From: Pontimonas sp964350865
GTDB taxonomy: Bacteria > Actinomycetota > Actinomycetes > Actinomycetales > Microbacteriaceae
Direction of reading: 5' to 3'
Assembly: GCA_964350865.1 (NCBI GenBank)
Contig: CAYGLJ010000010.1
Span: 1 to 39,301, forward strand
DNA: 39,301 bases
Shown here: piece after piece, positions 31,657 through 39,301 of the stretch
Layout: every line of letters starts with the position of its first letter
Numbering within the stretch: position 1 is the stretch's first letter
Notes under the pieces: model-generated
Told to the model about the DNA's origin: nothing
Databases searched by the model: none
What the model saw: only the letters and a program-made list of their open reading frames with translations
Program-made: the position numbers and the translations under genes

Positions 31657-33162
31657 ATGACAACGTTCGTTGACCGCGTCACCTTGCACTTGTCTGCGGG
31701 GCATGGAGGTCACGGTTGCGTCTCGGTACACCGCGAAAAGTTCAAGCCACTCGGTGGTCCAGACGGGGGAAATGGCGGGCATGGTGGAGACATCATCCTG
31801 CTTGCTGACCCCCAGGTCACCACGCTGTTGGATTATCACCACCGCCCACATCGCACGAGCGGTAATGGCTCTCCCGGTCAGGGTGATTCCAAGCATGGCA
31901 AGAGTGCACCGGATGTGATTCTCCCGGTCCCCGTGGGGACGGTCGTGAGAGACCAGGCGGGGGAGCTGTTGGTCGATCTGGATCGCCCCGGGATGAGCAT
32001 TGTGGTGGCCTCCGGCGGTCGGGGCGGATTGGGCAATGAGTCACTGGCCAGTAACGCACGGAAAGCACCTGGTTTTGCGCTCTTAGGGACCCACGGATTC
32101 GAGGGTGATATTCACCTGGAACTCAAAGTGGTGGCCGATGTGGCTCTCGTGGGGTTCCCCAGTGCTGGCAAATCCAGCGTTATTGCAGCGGTATCGAAAG
32201 CTACTCCCAAGATTGCCGACTACCCCTTCACTACCCTCCACCCCAACCTTGGTGTTGTCGATGCGGGCGGGGTTCGCTTCACCATGGCGGATGTACCGGG
32301 ACTTATTCCCGGCGCCAGCGAGGGCAAAGGGCTCGGTCTCGAATTCCTTCGCCACGTGGAGCGATGCAGTGTTCTCGTGCATGTCCTCGACTGCGCCACC
32401 CTGGACCCCGGTCGTGATCCGCTCACGGATCTGGACCTCATCCTCCAAGAGCTCGAGAACTACCCTTTGGGGGACGACCAGGTGCCTCTCACCCAACGTC
32501 CGCAGCTGATTGCGCTGAACAAAATAGACGTGCCAGAGGGCAAAGATCTCGCTGACCTTGTGAAGGCGGACCTGGAAGACCGTGGCTACAGGGTGTTCCC
32601 GATCAGCACGGTCTCGAAGGCTGGTCTCGACGAGTTCCTCTACGCACTCGGTGAGCTTGTCACCGAGCATCGACGGAAAATGGTGGAGGCGGCGGCAAAT
32701 CCTCCCCGGATAGTTGTCAGACCGCGGGCAGTCAACGAAGCGCCGTTCACGGTGGTGGTCGAGGGCGGAACGGAAGGTCCTCTGTATCGCATTCTGGGCG
32801 AGAAGCCTCAGCGGTGGGTTGAGCAGACTGACTTTGCTAATGACGAAGCAGTCGGGTTTTTGGCGGATCGTCTGATGAAAATCGGTATCGACGAGGAATT
32901 ATTCAAAGCGGGTGCCACCCCGGGCGCTGCCGTCATGATTGGGCCCGGTAAGGGCCAGATTTTTGATTGGGAGCCTACGCTCTCGAGCGCGGCGGAGCTT
33001 ATGGCTGCGCCTCGAGGAACAGACCCCAGGTTGGAGGAGAACACTCGCGCAACTCGTGCGCAGCGCAAGCTGAGCTATCACGAGAGGATGGACGCGAAAG
33101 CCCGTGCGCGGGCAGAGTTAGAGGAAGAAAAGAAGGCAGGATTTTTCTCTGATGATGACTAG
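31657..33162 (+). CDS. obg: Obg/CgtA GTPase
   Basis: Essential GTPase in late 50S assembly and stress signalling. The 501-residue product has the Gly-rich Obg fold (1-158, AGHGGHGC and GGPDGGNGGHGG). Its GTPase domain has G1 GFPSAGKSS at 166-174, G3 DVPGLI and G4 NKID. An OCT-type domain follows (about 340-430), then a charged tail of the actinobacterial type. GGAAGG precedes the ATG. The last 11 nt overlap proB. Position after rplU-rpmA is the classic arrangement. Confidence 0.97.
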   Translation: MTTFVDRVTLHLSAGHGGHGCVSVHREKFKPLGGPDGGNGGHGGDIILLADPQVTTLLDYHHRPHRTSGNGSPGQGDSKHGKSAPDVILPVPVGTVVRDQAGELLVDLDRPGMSIVVASGGRGGLGNESLASNARKAPGFALLGTHGFEGDIHLELKVVADVALVGFPSAGKSSVIAAVSKATPKIADYPFTTLHPNLGVVDAGGVRFTMADVPGLIPGASEGKGLGLEFLRHVERCSVLVHVLDCATLDPGRDPLTDLDLILQELENYPLGDDQVPLTQRPQLIALNKIDVPEGKDLADLVKADLEDRGYRVFPISTVSKAGLDEFLYALGELVTEHRRKMVEAAANPPRIVVRPRAVNEAPFTVVVEGGTEGPLYRILGEKPQRWVEQTDFANDEAVGFLADRLMKIGIDEELFKAGATPGAAVMIGPGKGQIFDWEPTLSSAAELMAAPRGTDPRLEENTRATRAQRKLSYHERMDAKARARAELEEEKKAGFFSDDD

Positions 33163-33934
33163 AGATTCAGCTCATCAAGCCTCCCGTGTTGTGGTCAAAG
33201 TTGGGTCTTCCTCCATTAGTGGCGAGCGCGAACACCAGGTTCCTGGGCTCGTCGACGCTCTTGCGGCTTGGCACAACGCCGGTTCCAACGTCGTCTTGGT
33301 GTCCTCTGGAGCAATCGCGGTGGGTGCGCCGTTTCTGAAGCTGACTGATCGCCCCCAAGATCTTGCGACCCAGCAGGCAGCTGCTGCGGTGGGCCAGAAC
33401 CTCCTGATGGCGAGGTACCAGGCGCTTTTCGAGAAGTACTCCATCATTACCGGACAGGTCTTGTTGACTGTGGGGGACTTAGAGAATGGAACCCACCGCA
33501 CCAACGCGCTACGCACTATTGAACGTTTGTTGGGGCTCGGCATTATTCCGATTGTGAACGAGAACGACACAGTGGCGACTCAGGAAATTCGCTTTGGCGA
33601 CAATGACCGTTTAGCTGCCCTGGTCAGCGAGCTGGTGGGAGCCGATTTGCTTGTGCTCCTCAGTGACGTTGATGCGCTGTATTCGCACCCGCCCACGGAC
33701 CCTCGAGCACAAAGGATTGACACCGTGGCTTGGGACGATTCGCTGGACGGCGTGGAGCTAGGGGAAGCGCTCGTGAACAGTGTGGGGACAGGGGGCGCCG
33801 TGACCAAAGTGAGTGCCGCCAAACTGGCGCGAGCAGCCGGGATTCCGACCATCTTGAGCTCCACTGACTCATTGGGCGCCCTCGTCGCGGGCGAGGCCAG
33901 GGGTACCTGGTTTGAGCCAGTCGACCTACACTAA
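33152..33934 (+). CDS. proB: Glutamate 5-kinase, kinase domain only
   Basis: First step of proline synthesis: ATP-dependent phosphorylation of glutamate. The 260-residue product has the amino-acid-kinase fold with VVVKVGSSSIS at the start, VLVSSGAIAVG, NENDTVAT and FGDNDRLAALVS, and VLLSDVDALY. It ends after the kinase domain; the C-terminal PUA domain found in the E. coli enzyme is absent, with a normal stop and no sign of truncation. The start overlaps obg by 11 nt. Followed by proA after 5 nt. Confidence 0.95.
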   Translation: MMTRDSAHQASRVVVKVGSSSISGEREHQVPGLVDALAAWHNAGSNVVLVSSGAIAVGAPFLKLTDRPQDLATQQAAAAVGQNLLMARYQALFEKYSIITGQVLLTVGDLENGTHRTNALRTIERLLGLGIIPIVNENDTVATQEIRFGDNDRLAALVSELVGADLLVLLSDVDALYSHPPTDPRAQRIDTVAWDDSLDGVELGEALVNSVGTGGAVTKVSAAKLARAAGIPTILSSTDSLGALVAGEARGTWFEPVDLH

Positions 33935-33939
33935 ACGTC

Positions 33940-35208
33940 ATGACCAGCCCCTCACCCGCCATCGCTCCTCAGCTTCGTGAGCGACTAGAGCTCTCGAAAA
34001 GCGCTGCTAACGCCCTCATGAGTGCGTCGTCCTCGGCGCGTGACGCGGGTCTGGGTGCCATTCAGGAATCCCTTCGCTCTCATGTCTCCCAGATTGTTGA
34101 CGCCAACGCAGCAGACCTACAGAGGGGCGTGGCAGAGGGCATGGACGTGAGCCTCCAGGACCGCCTCAGGCTCACGCCAGAGCGTGTTCAGGGGCTGGTC
34201 GACTCTGTGGGAGTGATTCGGTCCCTGCCAGACCCTGTCGGGGATGTGATCCGCGGGATGACCCTTCCCAATGGATTGCAAGTTTCCCAAGTGCGTGTTC
34301 CGTTTGGAGTAGTGGGCGCAATCTATGAGGCGAGACCCAATGTCACCGTAGACATTGCCGCACTTGCCTTGAAGAGTGGCAACGCGGTGGTGTTGCGGGG
34401 TGGATCGGCCGCTCTCGAGAGCAACAAGCTCCTGGTGTCTGTGATGCGCGATGCACTGGCCTCCGTGGGCTTGCCTGCGGATGCGATCGCGACCGTGGAT
34501 GACTTTGGTCGAGAAGGTGCGGATGCCCTGATGAAGGGTCGGGGATTGATTGATGTCCTCATTCCCCGGGGATCTGCGTCCCTTATTGAGACCGTCGTCA
34601 CCGAGTCCACCGTCCCTGTGATTGAGACGGGCTCGGGTATCGTGCACATTTTCGTGGACGCGAGTGCCTCAGCCGATGATGCCACGGAAATTATCCACAA
34701 CGCCAAGGTCCAACGCCCGAGTGTGTGTAACGCGGTCGAGACGGTCTTGGTGCATCAGGATGCGTTGGGGCTCGTACCCGCAATTGCCAAGCGCTTGCTG
34801 GCCTCCGGTGTCACTCTGCACGCCGACGAGGCTATTCGGGCGGTTGTCCCCGAGGCTCTCGTCGCCACAGACGAAGACTGGGCTACCGAGTATTTGTCCC
34901 TTGACCTCTCGTTGAAAACAGTGGCGAGTTTGGACGAGGCATTGGACCACATTCGGCGCTATTCCACACACCACACAGAGTCCATCCTCACCGCCGATAT
35001 GGCCAACGCGGAGCGTTTCCTCAACGAGGTGGACTCTGCCGCAGTCATGGTGAACGCTTCGACCCGCTTCACCGACGGTGGCGAGTTTGGTTTCGGTGCA
35101 GAGGTGGGTATCTCTACTCAGAAACTGCACGCCAGAGGCCCGATGGGTTTGCCTGAATTGACGAGTACTAAGTGGATTGTTCGTGGTCAGGGACAGGTCA
35201 GAGAGTAG
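33940..35208 (+). CDS. proA: Gamma-glutamyl phosphate reductase
   Basis: Second step of proline synthesis, NADPH-dependent reduction to glutamate semialdehyde. The 422-residue aldehyde-dehydrogenase-fold product has VPFGVVGAIYEARPNVT, LRGGSAALESN, the catalytic Cys263 in QRPSVCNAVET, and FGFGAEVGISTQKLHARGP near the end. Only five bases separate it from proB, with no ribosome binding site of its own, so translation is coupled. Full length. Confidence 0.97.
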   Translation: MTSPSPAIAPQLRERLELSKSAANALMSASSSARDAGLGAIQESLRSHVSQIVDANAADLQRGVAEGMDVSLQDRLRLTPERVQGLVDSVGVIRSLPDPVGDVIRGMTLPNGLQVSQVRVPFGVVGAIYEARPNVTVDIAALALKSGNAVVLRGGSAALESNKLLVSVMRDALASVGLPADAIATVDDFGREGADALMKGRGLIDVLIPRGSASLIETVVTESTVPVIETGSGIVHIFVDASASADDATEIIHNAKVQRPSVCNAVETVLVHQDALGLVPAIAKRLLASGVTLHADEAIRAVVPEALVATDEDWATEYLSLDLSLKTVASLDEALDHIRRYSTHHTESILTADMANAERFLNEVDSAAVMVNASTRFTDGGEFGFGAEVGISTQKLHARGPMGLPELTSTKWIVRGQGQVRE

Positions 35209-35228
35209 ATGAAAGGTTCCTGGCAGGT

Positions 35229-35240
35229 TCTACCGGTAGA
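35229..35240. promoter_or_regulatory. 12-bp perfect palindrome before small membrane protein gene
   Basis: TCTACCGGTAGA is a perfect palindrome in the 75-base gap after proA. Its right arm overlaps TAGATT (35236-35241 region), a possible -10 element. It is a candidate operator for the small membrane protein-nadD unit; the regulator is unknown. Confidence 0.35.
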
Positions 35241-35283
35241 TTAGAGCCAGTCAATCACTTCAGTAAGGAGCGCAGGACATCCC

Positions 35284-35469
35284 ATGACCGACACCATCAT
35301 TGCCGCAGGCGAAATTGTCAATGAGTTGCCTTTTCCGGCAGAGGTTTTTGGAATTGCTTTCCTGGTGAGTTTCTTCGCTCTCGGGTGGTTGACATACAGC
35401 TATCGCAACGTCGCGAACCGTCACCGCCACAAGACTCAGGGCACCAGCAGCGCCTCTGCCCACCACTAG
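35284..35469 (+). CDS. Small single-span membrane protein (61 aa)
   Basis: A 61-residue protein with one hydrophobic helix (about 20-39, AFLVSFFALGWL region) followed by SYRNVANRHRHK and a Ser/Ala/His tail. I recognise a small protein of this kind between proA and nadD in Microbacteriaceae, without a known function. AGGA lies seven bases before the ATG. It is six bases upstream of nadD and therefore co-translated. The WLTYSYRNVANRH segment after the helix seems to be the conserved part. Confidence 0.75.
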   Translation: MTDTIIAAGEIVNELPFPAEVFGIAFLVSFFALGWLTYSYRNVANRHRHKTQGTSSASAHH

Positions 35470-35475
35470 GACGTA

Positions 35476-36072
35476 ATGTCTTCTACGCGCCGCCCCCGTA
35501 TTGGAATCATGGGTGGCACGTTCGACCCTATTCACCACGGCCACCTTGTGGCGGCCAGTGAAGCTCAGGTGTCTCTAGACCTCGACGAAGTCATCTTCGT
35601 GCCGACTGGCAAGCCAGCAGACAAACCCCACGTGTCGGAGGCAGAGCACAGGTATCTCATGACGGTGATTGCCACCGCGTCGAATCCGCGGTTCCGCGTC
35701 AGCCGAGTGGATATTGACCGCCCCGGCTTCACCTACACCGTGGACACCCTTCGTGATGTGCGGAAGCAGTTTGAGAACGCGGATCTTTTCTTCATCACCG
35801 GTGCGGATGCCATCGCAGCAGTTCTCTCCTGGAAGGAGGGCCCTGAGCTGACTTCCCTGGCCCACTTTGTCGGGGTTTCGAGACCTGGCCATGATCTCAG
35901 GGTCGATTCCCTCCCGAGCGAGCATGTGACAGTCTTGGAGGTGCCGGCTTTGGCGATTTCGTCCTCGGATTGTCGCGCTCGAGTCGCCGAAGGCAACTCT
36001 GTGTGGTACCTCGTGCCAGATGGGGTTGTTCAATACATTGCCAAACATCGTCTTTATCGGGATCTCACGTGA
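35476..36072 (+). CDS. nadD: Nicotinate-nucleotide adenylyltransferase
   Basis: Forms deamido-NAD from nicotinate mononucleotide and ATP, a required step of NAD synthesis. The 198-residue product has the nucleotidyltransferase signature GGTFDPIHHGH (HxGH at 20-23), the substrate loop VPTGKPADK, the TVDTLRDV segment, ITGADA, and ISSSDCR in place of the more usual ISST-x-IR. It ends in a 4-nt GTGA overlap with the next gene (36069-36072). Confidence 0.95.
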   Translation: MSSTRRPRIGIMGGTFDPIHHGHLVAASEAQVSLDLDEVIFVPTGKPADKPHVSEAEHRYLMTVIATASNPRFRVSRVDIDRPGFTYTVDTLRDVRKQFENADLFFITGADAIAAVLSWKEGPELTSLAHFVGVSRPGHDLRVDSLPSEHVTVLEVPALAISSSDCRARVAEGNSVWYLVPDGVVQYIAKHRLYRDLT

Positions 36073-36929
36073 CAGACACTCCTTCGGTTCAGCCCATGAC
36101 CAGACGGGAAAGGCGCCAGCTCGAAGAGCAGGGCCTTCTCCCCGTGGTGCCACCCAGCCCGACCGGGGATGCTGGCCCGCCAACCCCCGCTCCGGAACAG
36201 AACACCCCTGCCCTGCAGGAACCTGTCGCCCCTGTCGTTTCACAGGGTCCCCCCGCTCCGATGTCTCGCCGGGAGCGGAAGATGCTGGAGGAAACGGGCG
36301 TTATTCCGATTCCCGCGGAGTATCAGCAGCCCGCAGAAGCTCCATCATTGGAGAACACATCTCTCGTCGAAGTGACGCAGTCTGTTCCTTCGCAGGAGAA
36401 GCCTGCTCCGTCCGAGCCCCTACCACCGGTGTTTGGGCCTCCCTCGACGAGCCCAGCGCTTGACGTGCCTGCACCCCCCTCACCCTCAACAGAGGTCCCC
36501 GTGGTTGCGCCGACCTTTCCCAGCCGGGTGGTGGGGGATGTCACCATGGCGACCAGCTCACTGATTCTCCCGACCACACCCACTATCGATATGTCGGGGC
36601 CCATTGGCGACACCGGTGAGGTCATTGTGACCGGCCAGATTACGTTGCCCAACCAGCTGTCAGAAACCGGCACGATTCCCTCATTGGGTGAAGACAGGGA
36701 CGACGACGAGCGGTTTGACGCCTATGTCACGGGGGAACTTGCTGCCATGTCCCAACCTATTCGGGCTTCAAAAGCGGTCTCTGGGCAAGGTGATGACACC
36801 GACATCTTGTTGGTTCGCCGAGTTCGGTGGGGCACCGCGGCGATCCTTACCGCAACCGGAGCTGCTGTCTTAGGCATTGGGGCCGTGGTGTTGCTCGTCG
36901 TGGCTCTACTCACTGACACACTGGTCTAG
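36069..36929 (+). CDS. Tail-anchored protein with two RRER-type motifs, function unknown
   Basis: A 286-residue protein I cannot assign. The GTG at 36069 is chosen because it forms a GTGA overlap with nadD; a reading from 35970 lies inside nadD. Residues 9-26 and 64-81 are two copies of an 18-residue motif, P-M-S/T-RRER-x-x-LEE-x-G-x-x-P, with 11 positions identical. They are separated by a Pro-rich linker (27-63) and followed by about 120 residues of Pro/Ser/Thr-rich, probably disordered sequence. A single membrane helix lies at the very C-terminus (about 255-283), so the motifs should face the cytosol. Actinobacteria often have a LytR-CpsA-Psr gene at this place, but this is not one. It lies 20 nt before rsfS. 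Confidence 0.82.
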   Translation: MTDTPSVQPMTRRERRQLEEQGLLPVVPPSPTGDAGPPTPAPEQNTPALQEPVAPVVSQGPPAPMSRRERKMLEETGVIPIPAEYQQPAEAPSLENTSLVEVTQSVPSQEKPAPSEPLPPVFGPPSTSPALDVPAPPSPSTEVPVVAPTFPSRVVGDVTMATSSLILPTTPTIDMSGPIGDTGEVIVTGQITLPNQLSETGTIPSLGEDRDDDERFDAYVTGELAAMSQPIRASKAVSGQGDDTDILLVRRVRWGTAAILTATGAAVLGIGAVVLLVVALLTDTLV

Positions 36930-36949
36930 ATGACTGGGGTAAGGAATTC

Positions 36950-37348
36950 ATGACCGCGAGCGACACCGCTTCGCACCGCACCGTCCTTGCGGCGACCGCA
37001 GCAAGTGACAAGCTAGCGACCGATCTGGTGGCGCTTGATGTCTCTGACCACATCGCCCTCACCGACGTCTTTCTCATTTGCAGTGGGCGCAATGAGCGGA
37101 TGGTTCAGGCCATCGCCGATGAGGTCGAAGAACGACTGCTAGTCGATGGCGCCAAGCGCATTCGCCAGGAGGGTCGGAGTGAAGGTCGATGGATTCTGCT
37201 CGATTTTGGTGACATCGTCGTCCACGTTTTTCACGAGGAAGAGCGCCTCTACTATCAGCTCGAGCGACTGTGGCGGGATTGTCCGCTCGTCCCTCTTCCC
37301 GCTGGGCTGGGCCTCGAGGCCAACTCGAATACCCAGGAAGGCCTGTAG
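36950..37348 (+). CDS. rsfS: Ribosome silencing factor RsfS
   Basis: Binds ribosomal protein L14 and blocks subunit joining during starvation. The 132-residue product has the family pattern: VALDVSDHIALTDVFLICSGRNERMVQAIADEVEE, in which the DVFLICSG strand is diagnostic, then EGRSEGRWILLDFGDIVVHVFHEEER. AAGGA lies five bases before the ATG. Last gene of the proA-to-rsfS series; tRNA-Ala follows after 26 nt. Confidence 0.95.
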   Translation: MTASDTASHRTVLAATAASDKLATDLVALDVSDHIALTDVFLICSGRNERMVQAIADEVEERLLVDGAKRIRQEGRSEGRWILLDFGDIVVHVFHEEERLYYQLERLWRDCPLVPLPAGLGLEANSNTQEGL

Positions 37349-37374
37349 TAGGCTTTCCCTTGCTTTCGACACAG

Positions 37375-37447
37375 GGGCCTGTGGCGCAGCTGGTAGCGCA
37401 CCTGCATGGCATGCAGGGGGTCAGGGGTTCGAGTCCCCTCAGGTCCA
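37375..37447 (+). tRNA. tRNA-Ala(GGC)
   Basis: A complete 73-nt cloverleaf: acceptor GGGCCTG/CAGGTCC (one G-T pair), D-arm GCGC/GCGC, anticodon stem CCTGC/GCAGG around ATGGCAT (anticodon GGC), and T-arm AGGGG TTCGAGT CCCCT, with discriminator A. CCA is not encoded (CAA follows). pdxH begins 21 nt downstream. Confidence 0.98.
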
Positions 37448-37468
37448 CAACAATGATGGAGGTTCTCG

Positions 37469-38113
37469 GTGACGACAGATCCTCTCGCCAAGCGCCAAGA
37501 TTATGGCTCTCTCTCCCTGGAGGAGGGTTCTCTCCTTCCCGACCCGATTGAGCAGCTTCGTCTCTGGGTGAAAGAAGCGGACGAAGCAGAGATTTACGAG
37601 CCGAACGCGATGGTCCTCTCCACCATCGATCCTGATGGCGAACCATCCTCTCGGACGGTGCTTCTGCGCGGTATCGATGAGCACGGGCTCTACTTCTACA
37701 CCGACTACGGCTCCCGTAAGGGCCTCGCTCTTCTGGCCAATCCCTCTGTCTCAGTGGTGTTTCCCTGGTATCGCCAGCACCGCCAGGTTCTCCTCTACGG
37801 TCACGCGACGCCGACCGACCCTGACGTGTCTGACGCGTATTTTCACACCCGCCCCCGGGGTTCACAAATCGGAGCTTGGTCCAGCGAACAGTCCCGCCCT
37901 GTCGACTCCAGAGCGGTCCTGGAGGCGAAAGTCCGCGAGATGGAAGCCCGATTTGACGGCGAGGACTCGATTCCTCGCCCAGAATCTTGGGGCGGTTTCC
38001 TGATTGAACCCCAGAGGGTGGAGTTCTGGGCCGGTCGAACCTCCCGATTGCACGATCGGATCAGTTACAGTCGGGAAGCCGAAGGCTGGTCGACCACTCG
38101 GTTGCAGCCTTAG
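37469..38113 (+). CDS. pdxH: Pyridoxamine 5'-phosphate oxidase
   Basis: FMN enzyme making pyridoxal 5'-phosphate. The 214-residue product has the flavin-binding segment EPSSRTVLLRGID, FYTDYGSRKG, the RQVLLYG strand, the dimer segment GSQIGAWSSEQS, and the C-terminal EFWAGRTSRLHDR with the conserved R-x-H substrate residues. The GTG at 37469 has GGAGG six bases upstream. It starts 21 nt after tRNA-Ala with no room for a separate promoter, so the message probably arises from a joint tRNA-pdxH transcript. Confidence 0.95.
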   Translation: MTTDPLAKRQDYGSLSLEEGSLLPDPIEQLRLWVKEADEAEIYEPNAMVLSTIDPDGEPSSRTVLLRGIDEHGLYFYTDYGSRKGLALLANPSVSVVFPWYRQHRQVLLYGHATPTDPDVSDAYFHTRPRGSQIGAWSSEQSRPVDSRAVLEAKVREMEARFDGEDSIPRPESWGGFLIEPQRVEFWAGRTSRLHDRISYSREAEGWSTTRLQP

Positions 38114-38205
38114 GGAATATTTCTTCCATCGATATCGTTACTCCTGGCATTCGACCAGTGTGACCTGATACTTTCAGCGCACGCAGTGATGGAGGAGAAG
38201 AGCTC

Positions 38206-39267
38206 ATGAGTGATGTCCAATTCGGCCTTGGCACCTTTGGCGATGTCACACACGGCCCCGGTGGGGTTCCCCTTCCCTTTGCTGATGTGATTCGCAACGT
38301 GGTGGCGGAAGCTGTCCGCGCCGACGAGGTCGGCGTCGATGCCATCATCTTGGGCGAGCATCACCGCGACGACTTTGCAATCTCGACTCCCGAAACAATC
38401 CTTGCCGGTATCGCGACGACCACGTCACGCATCCTGTTGAGCTCCGGTGTGACCGTGTTGTCCTCGGATGATCCCATCCGAGTGTTCCAGCGATTTGCTA
38501 CCGTCGACGCTCTCTCTCGGGGACGCGCTGAGATCATCGTGGGTCGCGGTTCGTTCACCGAATCTTTCCCGCTCTTTGGCTACAAGCTGGAGGACTACCA
38601 GGTCTTGTTTGAGGAGAAACTCAATCTCTTTGCCGAGTTGTTGAAGGAGACTCCTGTGACCTGGAACGGAAGCATTAGGCCTCCGCTGGCTAACCAGGAG
38701 GTCTATCCCAAATCGCACTCCGGCAACATGCGTACCTGGGTTGGCGTGGGGGGAAGTCCCGAGTCAGTGGTGCGAGCAGCGGGTTATGGATTCCCCTTGA
38801 TGCTCGCCATTATCGGGGGAGCCCCGGAGCGTTTTGTGCCCTATGTGGAGCTTTATCACCGAGCTCTTGACCAGTTGGGAAAGCCTGTGCAACCCATTGG
38901 TGTTCACTCACCGGGCCACATTGCAAAGACCGATGAGCAGGCCATTGAAGAGCTGTGGCCGCACTACGAGGCATCTTTTGGCCGTATTGGTCGCGAGCGC
39001 GGATGGGCGCCGATGACTAAAGAGCACTATCTCAACGAGGTCCACCACGGCGCGCTGTTCGTAGGGTCACCTGACACGGTGGCGCGGAAGATCGCGCGCG
39101 CAGTGAGTGCGCTGGGGCTAACCCGCTTCGACCTGAAATACGCGACCGGACCCATGCCTCACGACACTCTCATGGAGGGAATCGAGCTCTATGGCACCAC
39201 GGTTATCCCCATGGTGCGCGACATGCTCGCTAGCGGAGTACCCGCTAGCGAGGCAGCCGCACGCTAA
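38206..39267 (+). CDS. LLM-class flavin-dependent oxidoreductase
   Basis: A 353-residue TIM-barrel protein of the bacterial luciferase-like superfamily, using FMN or F420. Visible features are LGEHHRDDF near residue 50, the ILLSSGVTVLSSDDP strand, LSRGRAEIIVGRGSFTESFPLFG, WVGVGGSPESVVRAAGYGFPL and a C-terminal FVGSPDTVARKI. GGAGG lies well placed before the ATG and TACTTT preceded by TG (38167-38174 region) could be its promoter. The substrate is unknown. Nothing recognisable follows to the window end. Confidence 0.9.
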   Translation: MSDVQFGLGTFGDVTHGPGGVPLPFADVIRNVVAEAVRADEVGVDAIILGEHHRDDFAISTPETILAGIATTTSRILLSSGVTVLSSDDPIRVFQRFATVDALSRGRAEIIVGRGSFTESFPLFGYKLEDYQVLFEEKLNLFAELLKETPVTWNGSIRPPLANQEVYPKSHSGNMRTWVGVGGSPESVVRAAGYGFPLMLAIIGGAPERFVPYVELYHRALDQLGKPVQPIGVHSPGHIAKTDEQAIEELWPHYEASFGRIGRERGWAPMTKEHYLNEVHHGALFVGSPDTVARKIARAVSALGLTRFDLKYATGPMPHDTLMEGIELYGTTVIPMVRDMLASGVPASEAAAR

Positions 39268-39301
39268 TTGATGACCGGTATTCCGCTGTAGTTGCTCGCC
39301 T

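Noticed and set aside
33152..33934. Truncation or frameshift of proB
   Set aside because: The stop is followed at once by proA in the usual operon order and no PUA-like sequence is present in other frames, so the short form appears native.
1..39301. CRISPR arrays, insertion sequences, prophage genes, attachment sites or defence systems
   Set aside because: No repeat-spacer pattern, transposase, integrase or recognisable defence gene was seen; the gene order is that of a conserved housekeeping region.
39268..39301. A gene running off the end of the window
   Set aside because: Only 34 bases remain; no start, stop or motif can be supported.

Overview
The window is a dense, moderately GC-rich stretch of an actinobacterial chromosome. 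It most likely comes from the family Microbacteriaceae, probably a streamlined aquatic or marine lineage. This is inferred from gene order and protein character, not from any search. The backbone is the old actinobacterial housekeeping neighbourhood, glbO-pepN-rpiB-nei-tig-clpP1-clpP2-clpX-valS-(ileS)-folC-ndk-rne-rplU-rpmA-obg-proB-proA-nadD-rsfS, with GTG starts, two clpP genes, and a T-box leader of the ultrashort actinobacterial type before ileS. Almost every base is used. No gap exceeds about 230 bases, and the two largest gaps are regulatory leaders (ileS and rne). I see no insertion sequence, prophage, CRISPR array or broken gene.

Layout. Bases 97-5957 hold a conserved hypothetical gene facing a minus-strand block: a DivIVA-like coiled-coil protein, PepN, an MscS channel and a group II truncated haemoglobin. 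Bases 6072-8997 hold rpiB, a Nei-type DNA glycosylase and a YtcJ-like amidohydrolase. Two divergent tRNA genes (Gly-TCC and Pro-TGG) follow. Bases 9334-14116 hold the protein-quality-control block tig, clpP1, clpP2 and clpX, interrupted by a minus-strand CopC-like copper protein. A minus-strand valS-GNAT-small protein operon (14113-17331) follows. Next come a strong terminator and a divergent MFS transporter/TetR pair (17454-19404), the most accessory-looking part of the window.

Bases 19402-24947 hold the T-box-controlled ileS, then folC, a DUF4233 membrane protein and ndk. A minus-strand VKOR homologue is divergent from rne, which has a long structured leader. Bases 27812-30885 hold a membrane operon: a DUF318-type permease, a TIGR03943/DUF1980 partner and an anchored Ig-like/propeller protein of unknown function. 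Bases 30994-37348 hold ribosomal L21 and L27, the ribosome-assembly GTPase Obg, proline synthesis (proB, proA), a small membrane protein, nadD, an unusual tail-anchored repeat-motif protein and rsfS. The window ends with tRNA-Ala(GGC), pdxH and an LLM-class oxidoreductase. Bases 39268-39301 show nothing recognisable.

The genes share the themes of protein synthesis and turnover (two tRNA synthetases, trigger factor, ClpXP, RNase E, L21/L27, Obg, RsfS) and cofactor supply (FolC, NadD, PdxH). The observations I rate highest are these. All four protein-protein convergent junctions have stop codons interlocked by exactly 4 nt. An ultrashort T-box precedes ileS. Two protein genes sit immediately behind tRNAs. 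The gene between nadD and rsfS carries two copies of an RRER-type motif. The permease/DUF1980/propeller operon has an uncharacterised third member.
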